Part shown: positions 48,209 through 60,800 of the stretch, in pieces
How the letters are laid out: each line of letters begins with the position of its first letter
How positions within the stretch are numbered: the stretch's first letter is position 1
From: Corbicula japonica
Lineage: Eukaryota > Mollusca > Bivalvia > Venerida > Cyrenidae
Assembly (NCBI GenBank): GCA_038501625.1
Contig: JAZAYU010000088.1
Coordinates: forward strand, 620,001-684,000
Direction of reading: 5' to 3'
Length of the DNA stretch: 64,000 bases
Made by a program: the position numbers and the translations under genes
Notes under the pieces: generated by a model
Databases searched by the model: none
Told to the model about the DNA's origin: nothing
What the model saw: the letters and a program-made list of their open reading frames with translations, nothing else

Positions 48209-48210
<2 letters not shown>

Positions 48211-48256
48211 AAGGTTCAACTATAACCAACAAAATCTATTCTTACATTGTACTTAC

Positions 48257-48491
48257 TTAACCCTTTACTCCATAGATACACCATTATAGCATGGGTGCAC
48301 AGTTAAAATCCAGATAAGCTGGCACATTTGTTCCCTCTGATCAGGATCTAAACTGTTGCTTTTAGAATCAATAGGTTATGTCTGACCAAGAGATGAACAT
48401 TGTAGATCCAGATTAGATGATAAAGATGTGGCAGCTGATCTGGATCAAAACTGGTCAAAGGCATACTGATCTATACGGAGTAAAGGTTTAA
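48257..48491. repeat. TTAA hairpin MITE
   Basis: TTAACCCTTTACTCCATAGA to GGAGTAAAGGTTTAA with both hairpins; moderately diverged. Confidence 0.87.
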
Positions 48492-48809
48492 TGACAAAAA
48501 GAACAAAGCGTCTTTCACTATACTCTTAGGTTACATCTCTAACTATTGTAGTCTAAGAAATACCAATATTTACGGAGAAAATGGCGGGAAATGCTGGAGC
48601 CAGGTGCATCACATGACCAGTGTAATCAATAACCGAGCCAATAAACGCCAGTAAGGTAGGCACCATTCATTTCTTAAATGACAGCAGTGATTTTGTCGCA
48701 ATCAGTTTTTTCTTGCGGATAAGGACAGTATTTAGGAAAGCTGCTGACAGAATGAAAGTGGAGAGACTTAGAACTAGGTGGCTATAATGTGCAGATATGG
48801 AAATTTAAT
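48492..48809 (+). promoter_or_regulatory. Presumed promoter and 5' UTR of the NCS-like gene
   Basis: No TATA box is obvious. The region contains AACCGAGCCAATAAACGC (a CCAAT-type site at about 48632) and ends AATTTAATATGG at the start codon. The extent of the 5' UTR cannot be set from sequence. Confidence 0.35.
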
Positions 48810-48873
48810 ATGGGGAAACGAGTGAGCAAGCTAAGCTCTAACGAAATTAAAGATTTGATGAATTGCACTTACT
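48810..48873 (+). CDS. NCS-like gene, coding exon 1
   Basis: The ATG at 48810 opens MGKRVSKLSSNEIKDLMNCT. The exon ends TACT|GTGAGT, leaving one T that becomes the first base of the Phe codon. The Met-Gly start with Ser at position 6 fits the N-myristoyltransferase motif. Confidence 0.87.
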
Positions 48874-51800
48874 GTGAGTAGTACTTTTAGTTTTCTTTAA
48901 GGAATTGAATGTTTATTCATTGCATTAACCCATTCCTCCATATATACTCATTTTTAAGCATGTGCGACCAGTGTAAATCCAGATCAGACGGCACTTCCAT
49001 GCCGTCTGATCAGGATCTGTACTGGTCACATTTTGGTCAGAAATAACCTAACAAATCAAAAAGGGAACAGTTTAGATCCTGATCAGATGGCATGGATGTG
49101 CGGGCTGATCTGGATCTAAACTGTTCGTCCATGCAATAAAGGTGTATCTATGGAGGAAAGGGTTTTATTCATTTGCAACCAATGAAGATAGAGATCAGCT
49201 AGCACATCTCTGCCATTTGATCTACAGTTTGCTACTTGATCAGAAATAACCCATAGATTCTAAAAAGAAAACTATAGAATCTGATCTATATCATGCAGCA
49301 CAGATCTATACTGTGGGCCATGTAAAGCAGCCTTATACCATTTAGTAAAGGGTTGGGAATGTGCTTCACAATAAGCTGCACATATGCATGAGATATTCAG
49401 ACAAAAAAATTAATTCTTAATGTTGTCATGTGATTATTTCCAGCGGGATAGTTTCGTGAGGAATAAACATGAAGCATGTCTTTAAAACTTGTTTTGCACA
49501 TATTTGTGTGCACATATTTTTGTGTTTTAAACTTTTGCTCCTTGTACACCTTTATTGCATGGACCAGTAGTGTAGATCTAGATTAGCCAGTTCATACTCG
49601 ATTGTGACAGGAATGCAGAATTGTGATTGTGTGAATATTTGCTGTTGTACTCCATGAATATGCCTTTTATCACATTGGCAATTAGTGTAGATCCACATCA
49701 TCTGGTAAATCCATGCTGTCTGATGTGGATCTACACTGTTTGCTTCTTGGATGGATATGATCAACTGAATCTAAAAGCAAACAGTGTAGAATCATGTTAA
49801 GACTTAATACATGTATTGATAGATCTGGATCTACGCTGGTTGCTCTCTGAAAATTTGATGCCTCTTTGTTTGTCAGTCAATCTCTTCTTCTGTCTGTACA
49901 TTGTAAGTTTGTCAGCAACCACTAGATTAAATTGTGTGATTTTTTTGGAAGCTACACTAACAAGATGAGATATGCATATTTTTCAGCATTTCCCAGTTTG
50001 AATATTTTTCATGGAGTTATTGCCCTTTTAACATTACTATCAGAGCAAATTTTGGAGGATTTCAGTGTAGGCACATTAATTTTTTTTATCAAAACCAAAT
50101 TTTGACCATGAATTTAGCATCCCTGAATATAAGAAAATAAAATTATAGAATATTAAATATACTGGTAAAAAGCACATTTTCTTTGAGATAAAATGTTGTT
50201 TAATATAGTTACTTTTATATAATTTTAGGCCATTTTTGAGCCTTCCTGAATCTACCCTTTCAGATCAATTTTATCAAATAAACTTTGGACCTAATAATTA
50301 ACAAAATACAGTATAAAGGAGTTATAACAGTGTTTATTTTCTCACCATTGCGGGATTAAGGGCCCAGAGCCTTTTGGATAATTTTTTTTTCTTTATTTGG
50401 GAAATTCTTTTTTCATACAAATGTTCAAAAAAGCTTCCAAATTATGGATAAAATAGCTGATGTTTTTTTAAAACAGAAAAATGTTTATTCTTTACAAATG
50501 TACATTTAAATGGGTCAGATTTATTTAATGTTCTTGTTTTACTAATTAAATTTTCCCCTTAGGAGAAACTGAAACAGTCTAAGTGTAGTTACATGATAAT
50601 TTCCCTGGAGTTTATGAACATCCCATCAAGGGGGTTTCAAGAAACCTTACAGAACCCCCTCTTGATCTGCAGCTGGTTCTGTCAGTGCAGAATAATTATT
50701 TGAGTGACATATAATTCGCCATTTTTATTGTTCAGGATTTTACAAATGTATATTATATATGTATATTAAATAATATTATGTACAAAAAGTCACAAGTTAT
50801 TGTCACAAGTTATTTTCTCACAGGTCTTGGACATGGCAATAAAACAACAGTCTATTGATCTTTTACATTCTAGATGTTTGTATGCTAACGACTGACAATT
50901 TTCCGCTTAATTAGATAATGATTCATTTATTTTGTTCCTTCCACTATTCTTGGTAATGTTAAGCTGAACTAACTTTTGAGTCCATAGTTAATGGGATCAG
51001 TGTGTGTGCGTGAATACTGTAGATCCAGATCAACTGCAACATCTGTGCAGTCTGATCTGAATCTATACTTGTTGCTTCTTGGTTAGAAATAACCTATTGA
51101 ACCCTTTAAAGATAACAAGGGGTATTTGACCCTTTCCTCCATAGATACACCTTTATTGTGAGGGCGAAAAGTTTAGATCTAGATCAGCCGTCTAATCATG
51201 ATCAGATTCTAAACTGTTCGCTATTTTTATTTGTTAAGGTTATCTCTGACCAAAATGCAACCAGTGCAGATCCTGATCAGATGGCACAATTTTGTCACGT
51301 TTAATTAAAGGGTCTGGCGCGGAAAGAATAATATGACCTGAGAGTATACAATAAAAGTTGAAAGTTGAAAGTTTACAGTCACAACATGTAATAATAAAGC
51401 ATAATAATGCATGCTGCTGGACTGACATAAAATATTTTTTGTACACTCTTAATTCTCTCATTATCCAATCTGCTACACATTTTACCCTTTTCTCCATACA
51501 TGACTTTTATCGCATGGGAAAACAGTGTAGATCAAGATTGAATGGCACTTCTTTGCAGTCAGATCAGGATCCACACAGGTGGCTTCTTGATAAGAAATAA
51601 CCTCAGTCTGAATCCTAACCCTTTCCTGTACAGATACACCTTTATTGCTAGGGCGAACAGTTTAGATCCAGATCAGCCGGCACATCCGTGCCGTCTGATC
51701 AGGATCTAAACTGTTCGCTTTTTGATTCATTAGGTTATTTCTGACCAAAATGCGACCAGTGCAGATCCTGATAAGACGGCACGGATGTGCCGGCTGATCT

Positions 51801-54800
51801 GGATCTACACTGGTTGCACATGCGTAAAAATGCGTATACTGGTATATACAGGAAAGGGTTAAAGTGAACACTGCTGATCCTGAAAAGACAGCAGGAATGG
51901 GCCAGCTGATCTGGATCTACACTGTTTGCCCATGCAATAAAAGGTGAATATATGGAGTAAAGGATTATCCAATCTGCTACACATTTGAACTTGTTGCCTG
52001 CATTAAAAATGATACGATTCTTTTTTTAATTTCAGTTAATGAAAAAGAATTGCTGCATTGGTGAGTACTTGTTCTTTATCTCTTGACTCCATATTATACG
52101 CGTTTTAACACATTTGCCACCAGTCTAGATCCAGATCAGCCAGTACATCCCTGCCATCTTATCTGGATCTGTGCTGGTCACATCTTGGTCAGAAATAAAG
52201 GCAAAACAGTGTAGATGCTGATCAGATGGTAAAGATGTGCTGGCAGATTTTGATCTTCACAGTTTGCACATGCTTTATATATAAACCCCTGTATATAATG
52301 GTGTAAAAGGTTTCCATTAATTTTTCTTTCATGAATATAAAATGTCTTGAGAATGTTGAATCACCATTAACATTTTGAATTGCAGACATATTTCACAAAG
52401 TACTGGAATGTGAATGACTCCCAATGGGAAAATACATCCTTTTTCTGTCTACAACTTCCTTCTACGACCATAATCTCTGTTTTTGACATTTAGGGGCTCG
52501 GATTAAGTGTCATTTAGCGCCAGAAAATTACCATACAGTGGTTAATATAGTACGACTAGCGGTTAATATACAGTGACAGCGACAAGAGCAGCTGAATGAA
52601 TAGTTGTACCGTTGGGAGATATAGACCATGTACTGTAATATACGTCGTCATATACTTTGCATAGATCAAGACATTTTTGTTAGATTTCGTTTGATTTATT
52701 GTCAGTTTATAGTCTATAGTAACATGAATCAGTCCTTGATCTTTACCCTCTCAGCCTGCTAGATCCGACTTCTGTGTACAGACAGAAGTACTTTCCCATA
52801 TAGTTAGTGGTTATTAACCCTTTCCTTGATATATACGCATTTTTACGCATGTGGGACAAGTGTAGATCCAGATCAGACGGCACATCCGTGCCGTCTGATC
52901 AGGATTTGCACTGGTCGCATTTTGGTCAGAAATAACCTAATGAATCAAAAAGTGAACAGTTTAGATCCTGATCAGACGGAACAGATGTGCCAGCTGATCT
53001 GGATCTAAACTGTTCGCCCTAGCAATAAAGGTGTATCTATACAGGAATGGGTTAACTACATGGTGGAACAGTGTAGATCCAGATTTGATGGCACTCGAAC
53101 AGTGTAGATCCAGATTAGATGGCACTCGAACAGTGTAGATCCAGATTAGATGGCACTTGAACAGTGTAGATCCAGATAAGATGGCACTCGAACAGTGTAG
53201 ATCCAGATTAGATGGCACTCGACCAGTGTAGATCCAGATAAGATGGCACTCGAACAGTGTAGATCCAGATTAGATGGCACATCCATTCCATCTGATCAGG
53301 ATCTATACAGATCGCTTTTAGATTCATAAGGTTATTTATAACCAAAAATATAGATTCAGATCAGACAGCAAAGATGTGCCAGTTGATCCGGATCTACATA
53401 AATACATTTCTTCACTAAAATCTAGATGTCTTAAAAAGCTAGTTTGATTGTGTTCTAAAATGACATTTTATTGTAATTTATACCTGTCTATAACAGCCAA
53501 CTGTGTTAAGCAGCCACGTTTTGTCATTCCCTTGGGTGGCTGCTTAAGACAGGTTTTACTGTATATAAATATAATTGCACAACTCTTTATCCGCACAAAT
53601 AGGTCATTTTTGTCTTTTGTGCAAAAATTTGTCTGCACTAAATTAAATGATACCACAGCAAAATGTTCTGATTTCTTAATATTGCCCATGAAAGAAAACC
53701 ACATCATTTTCTTCTTCTTTTTTAATCAAGCTTAGACAAGGCCTTTATACATAATTCACTGGAAGTTAAAAGTAATTGATTCCCTGTGGGGAAATACATT
53801 CCATATGCCTTTCACGGGATGCTGTCTACAACATAAAAGAGAACATTTCCTTTACAGGTTTTTTTGTCATTTGGAGGCTGAAGTAACATTTGGAGGCGAG
53901 GCTAAAGTATCATTTGGCACCAGAAACATTAGCAGATATTCTCTTACATAATGTTGCTAAAGCACTTTCAGAACAAATATTCAGTCTTTAGATACAAAAC
54001 AGATGATAAAGTGTCTGTGTAGGGATCAAAGAATACTGGGCTGATTGGGTAGAACTTTACCCTTTCCTCCATATATACGCCTTTTTACGCATGTGCGACC
54101 AGTGAAGATCCAGATCAACTTGCACATCCGTGCCATCTTATCAGGATTTGCACTAGTCGCATTTTGGCCAGAAATAACCTAATGAATAAAAAGCGAACAG
54201 TTTTGGTCCTGATCAGATGGCACAGATGTGCTGGCTGATCTGGATCTAAACTGTTTGCCCACGAATTTAAGGTGTGTCTATGGAGGAAAGGGTTAAACTG
54301 TGTCAGTGTAGATCTAGATGTGCTGGCACATTAGTGTTGTCTGATCTGGATCTACACTGTTCCTTTGAGATTCATTATGTTAGTTTTTACCAAGAAGCAA
54401 CAAGTGTAGATTTAGATCAGATGGCATGAATGTGTGAGCTGGTGATCTGGATCTACATGAAAGAAAGTCAGTATCTATTGTGTAAAAGGTTAACTGAGAT
54501 GACGTGTAGTTATGTCTTGATGCCAGAATCTCAGAAAACACAGAATCTTGACTTAAACATATTTTTTTTTCTTACAAATCGGAATTGTAAAAATTCGTAT
54601 CAGTAGCAAATTAAAAATACCCACTGTATTTCTTCTAATTAGCACTCCCAACCTAGTAGTTTAATGTCATTCCCCACCTTCCCAGGAGAGGGGCATGTCA
54701 TATAAAAATAATAAAACTATGAACATTTATATACACCTTCGTTAAAATGTCATTTGTAGTCTGCGCAAAGATTCAGCCCTGTGGAATTAAATTATCACAG

Positions 54801-57800
54801 TGTCAAACCATTCAAATCAGCTTTTCAGACTGTGAATGTTGGTCTGCATTACAGTGCATGCTTATGAGATAAGTCACAATTTTAAGTTTTAAGGTTGAGA
54901 ATGTTTACTGTGGCATTATTATATTTCGCATTGAATTTTTGTGTATTTCATGCTATGAAAAAGGTGCAAAATCAAACCCTAGCAAAATTAAAAAAAGAAA
55001 ACCATTAAACACTAATCGTATTGGAATATAATCATGCAACTGTGCAAATTAATGTCCATGTGAAAATATCATTTACGTGCACACATTTTGCACCCATTGC
55101 AAAAAAATTGTCACCGCGAAATTAAATGAAAGACAGTAGTGTTAATTTACAACTGAAAGGTGACAAAAACTGAACAAACAGTTAATATTGGTTTCTGCAG
55201 GCAACAAATTGATGGATGAAGAAATTCACCAGAAGTAATTTCCAGAAGCCCTAGGTAACAAATACCATTATGGCAAACCAGGAAAGCAATCACACCAGCT
55301 TGCTAGTTCAGTACATAGATTTTTTGCACTTCAAGGGGTGAAAGCAAAATGGTGCTAAGTGATCTTAACCCTTTCCTCCTAATACATGCCTTTATTGCAT
55401 GGGCGAACAGTGTAGATCCAGATCAGCCGGCACATCCTTGCCGTCTGATTAGGATCTGCACTGTTGGCTTAGTGATTTGTTATGTTATTTCTTACCAAAA
55501 TGCGACCAGTGCAGATCCTAATTAGACGGCATGGATGTACCGGCTGATGACGGCATGGATGTGCCGGCTAATCTGGGTCTTCATTGGTCACACATGTGTA
55601 AAAATGCCTATATATGGAGGAAAGGGTTAAAGAAGAAAGAAGGAGATACAGATCTTTTTGCTGTCAGCAGATACTGTAACTCTTCTTTTTCACACCATGG
55701 CTTTTTCCTCACAGCTGATCCATTAAGTGTGAAAAGCAGTATTCAATGTCTTAACAGTGGTTTATCCCACTTTTTAATATCAAATAAATTTCTTTGTTTT
55801 GTAAAATTTGCATAATTAATATATACTCAAGTGATTTGCCTCCTATACTTCCATTTGTCTGCCTACCGGGCAGAGTCTTAACTCTCTTCAGTGTAGTTAG
55901 CACTTTTTTTCACTGCTAGGGGAAGGGGCCCATGCCCTGTAATTTTGGGGAAAATTAAATTACTTTTTTCTCTGCAGTGGAATGAAAAAACCTTATGTAG
56001 AGTTACTTTTCGGGGAAAGCTGCATGATTTTAAAGAATTTTCTGAGGGAAAGGCGCACATAAACAGTCCCTACCAAAGAAGGAAAAAAAACCTGTTTAAA
56101 TTACTTCCCTTGATTTTAATATGCTAATTTCAAACATGCAGAATGTCAATCATTGTGGGCGACTGTATTATAGGCATACTTGAAGGTTATAATTTTGGGT
56201 GGATATGGATGATATGTACTTTGTCTGTCTGACTTGCATGATTGTCTAGCCGCTGCCACCATACTTGAATGCCCTTGTAGTTATCTACATGTATCTACAT
56301 GTACAATTATCTTGTAGACTGTAGTTATCTATACATTTCAATAATGGTATAACTTTAAAGGAACTGAAAATCATTGTAATATAATCATATTAAGATGTGG
56401 ACAATCAAGTTAGATGCAGACAAACCCACTTTTTCAATTGATCATAATATTATTAAACATGTTTGCTCCACTGATCTGGATGTACACTGTTTGATTTAGA
56501 TTCATAATGTTATTTCTTAACCAAGAAATGAACATATCAGGCCCACATAGGATGGCACAGATCAGATTTGCAGGCTGATCTGGATCTACTCAATTTTCCC
56601 TTGCAATCAATGTTTACCATTGAATAAAGCACACATGACTATTTTATACCCTTAATTCCATATAGACAGGTTTCATCACATGTACAATATGCTGTCTAAT
56701 CGGGATCTACACTGGTCACCTCTTGGTCAGATATAACACTAAGAATCTTTGAAAGCAAACAGTGTAGATCCTGATCAGATTGCACAGGTGTTCCAGCTGA
56801 TCTAGATCTACATGGTTAGCCCATGGGAAACAGGCATATCTATAGCGTAAAGGGAAAAATTAGTTTTCTATAGAATCTTAACATATAATTTTTCAAAGAA
56901 ATCAATAGTGAGATTTTTACCTTACGACATATTATACAAAGTCATTTTACCTTATGACATTGTATACATCAGTCATTTTATTACTGACAATGCTATTCGA
57001 TACAATGCTGTAGCCATGGTTTTTGTATTCACACTATTTCTGTTTTTACTTTAGCTATGAGAATCTTTTGTTATATTTTGTTCTGGTAATATTATACTTT
57101 TATATATTATGGTATCCCTGTAACAAATAAATCAAGTCACATTTGAAATGAAATTTTATACAGCTTACTTTGTCAGCACTTTTTAACTAAGCAATATTTA
57201 CAGAATCTATAATACAGATTAAGTATGATACACAAAAATGAAATTCAAGAAATTGTTGGTATGCATCTGAATTTGCCAAAAATAGCAGTTTTCGCAAGTG
57301 TTTAGTGTAACGTAGTGGTTATTCTTACAAAGGTCTTAGGGTGTAATAAGACGAACACTTGGTCACGTTCCAAAATTACTTTATATGTTTAATCAGTTTT
57401 TAACAGTTTATCTATTTCTTGTAAAACATAAATAGTTCTTTCACATAAGTATAAATATTCCTAGTAAAATTCTAAGTGACATTTCCTAAACGCCTTACGT
57501 GGCCCATTCCGGCCGTCCGGCCGTTCACTTCTTCTAATACACAGAACAATATCCCTGGCTTTTATGCAATACACTAGCCTGTCCATGCAGACTGATCACT
57601 GTTCCGAGATGACAATTTGACATGAATAATAAATAAAACTAAGTAACAGTTATATAACGTCTTTCTAAATCATAGCAAGACCGAGTCGAATGTAATTAAT
57701 ACATACAGATGAAGACATGAAATAACCTGTGGCTAAATATTTTGACCGAGATGGTAATTAGTAAACAAACTTTTTGATGTTATCTAGAAAAGGATATTAG

Positions 57801-60800
57801 TAACTAAACAAGGCCCATAATATATTTTAAAATATGAATGTTTAACACCTAATATGTTGGTAAATTATTAGCATAATTTCCTTATTACATTACAAATCCC
57901 TTCCTTTCTTTACAAAAACCAAAAAAAAAGATATAGAGTTGTATTAGATAACAGATTACAGCCAGCAGTATCAGTGTTTGAATAAGAATTCACCAGTCAG
58001 AAAAAAAACTCAGTTCGGAAATAAAGTATGTGATATTAAATCACATTTTGTGTTGTTTTGTTTTAGACCGAAATAATATATTTCAATGTAATATTAATTT
58101 TCGTTACGATAGAAATACTACTGCCTGCAAGAAGCATTCACATATATATTATATAATATAAATTGTGTGCGTGTACAGGAAACCCTAATATTAAATACTA
58201 GTACATGTGTATGCCTTAAGTAATGTTCAGTTTCAAAGACATACAAGAATAAGTACATTTTCATAAAATTTAAAACACGGAAAGTCAATTATATCACGGA
58301 ATATGAAAATCACATCTTCATAATATCACAACACTTCTGCAAACATTTGTACTGCATGTTGATTTCTTCTCCGTGATCTCATCCGTGCATCATTTGGGTT
58401 TCCTTTTCTTGCATGAGTAACATTCAAAAACGCATATAAGTTCTGCAAATAGAAAGAAAATGTAGTGCATCTGTATATAACAAAATATTGTTATCATACA
58501 CTTACAATTCAGTTAATCTCTAATTAAAGTTGTACATATTTTTAGAGAAAAAAAACTCATTTTTTTTATTTCCTTCATATTTTACCGAAAGCAAACTGAG
58601 CTGAGTGGTAAACATGTTTAGAACATTGTAATTGTCTGCATAATTAATCTGAGAAACATTCTCTGTGTTTAAATGATGAAAATACTCAAGGCGTCTGACC
58701 TTTAAACTTGCATTAAAAAGTTATTGTTAGTTGTTCGAGCATTCTGTGCATAATTTAAAAAAAATCAGTGTGGAAATCATAATTACTACGTATGATAGTA
58801 TTAATAATTATGGAACGATACGAATTATGATAGTACTGTATCCTCATCGCACTGCATGCCAAGTTCATCTCAGGATTCTTCCGCACAATCGTTTCGTCAT
58901 GCCAATCATAGGAAGCGTCACAGAATCGAAGTCGTTGCTCATTCCATCAGCGTCTCACCAGGGACAGGTCGTCGATCCTTGCTTGAGTGAAAACATCTCA
59001 TCGTTGTTTGTTTGTTGTGAATAGTTGTAAGGATGAATTTCTGATCACTTGTACTGTTACACTTCTATAGATGTTGGCGAATAACCTCAAGATAATGTCA
59101 GTTAGAAATATCCACACTATAAAGAAAAAGCTGCAAAATCCGTTCTTGTAAATATTAGATGAAATGTCCAATATATGTTAATTGTCCAGACGGTAATTCC
59201 ATTCTCTGCTTAACCCACCGGGTAAAAGAATAGACTCGTTCTCTGAAGCATACCGCCGGGAGAGCTATATGACTCAGCCGTAACACCATGCTCTGTGGTT
59301 TGTTCCTAGCCAATTAAACCCGCTTCCGCACAATGACACATTTCACTGGCATCTCTAATCCCATTTAATAAATACCCATTAAATCATCATAATAAATGTA
59401 ATGTTCTTATAAGAATCTGTCTAATGAACTTGTGCCGTAAAATGAGAATATTTTACAATGTAAACTATTTATGCATAATGAAAACAAAAATCTTAGAAAA
59501 TGCCAAAACCATACACTTCGTATTCATGGTACATGAAATAATGAAAATCATTTTAAAAGAAAGAGTACATACTTATATTGACAAGCATACTTCAGACATA
59601 CCGCTCAGACAGAAAAAATACCTTAAATGACAGGTGCGTAATGACGCACACCTATAAGATAAACAACATCGATTAATCGCATTTCAATAACATTATTTCA
59701 AAATCTATGCATACAAGCACACAACGATTTAAATCGATGACAGTGATATACAATCGCGAATCGTGTTGAGACCGCACAACTTAATTACAAGTCACGTGAC
59801 AATTATTCTCAAAAATTGTCGGCATCGTTAGCGCACTCGCATCATATGCTTAAAGTAACGTACACATTAATGTGTGTAAGCCTGAAATGTAGGAAGCCCC
59901 ACCCGTACATTTTTAAACAAAAGGCTTACCGCTGATCGATTCAGCAACAAAGCTGCATACGTTAAACTTAAGTCAATTAATGCTATCGCGCATTTTCACG
60001 GTTTACATCAGTATACTACATTACTGAAACGCGAACAAAGACATAAACATAGACATAGCCAAAGGCATGATCATAGCCATAGGCTTAAACAGAGTCATAA
60101 ACATCGACTTCCGGTACTCTCGGAATCAACTAAAATTCATCGCGTCATAATCGCGGATAACAACAGTATTTTACTGTTTTCTTCTCAAACATATATACAT
60201 ATATACACATCCGATACGCATGGAACAAACTTATAAACAAAGGTTGAACGGTCTCAACAATTGCAACGCGACAATTACATCACATAATCTAGAAATAATA
60301 CCTTGTACCAGAGAAAAAACCTAACATTCATTGTACAACAATCATACTGAAATATGTTTAATACTTTTCTTTTTTAAGCTGATAGTTAATACCAAAAATA
60401 GCACTTTTTTATTTCTTTTTTTTTTCGAAGTACATTTTTGCTATCTTTTTAAATTATTTTTTGTGCATTTTTCTATTTTTTTAAGCTGGTAGTTAAACTA
60501 TACAACCAGTGTTTCGGAATATTTATATTTCTTAATGACATCAAAAAGTTGTCTTCTTATCTCCTTTAAAAAACAACTAAGCAGTTAATGCCAAAATTAG
60601 ACCTACAACCGTTGCTGTTACAAAAATATTTTCATAAAATTTTTGAGAAATATTGAAAATTACAACAAAAATGTGTGTGCAAAATTTTTTTAGATTGTTA
60701 AATTTCACTTGGACTAATGTAGCACGTAAACTTGTCGTTTTTTAACGTTTAAAAAATTGTTTTTAACAAGTAAAGTTATCACTTTAATTTTTGGAAATTT

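Noticed and set aside
51662..51871. Frames with CATSVDPDQPAHPCRLIRICTG-type peptides, recurring across 28-62 kb.
   Set aside because: They are translations of the TTAA hairpin MITE and appear in both strands and many copies.
55201..55234. Possible NCS exon after TTTCTGCAG, reading NKLMDEEIHQ.
   Set aside because: It fits in phase only if the microexon is read in another frame. Exon 1 forces the frame F-NEKELLH-W, which joins directly to 62238 and gives the family motif. The donor here (GAA|GTAATT) is also weak.
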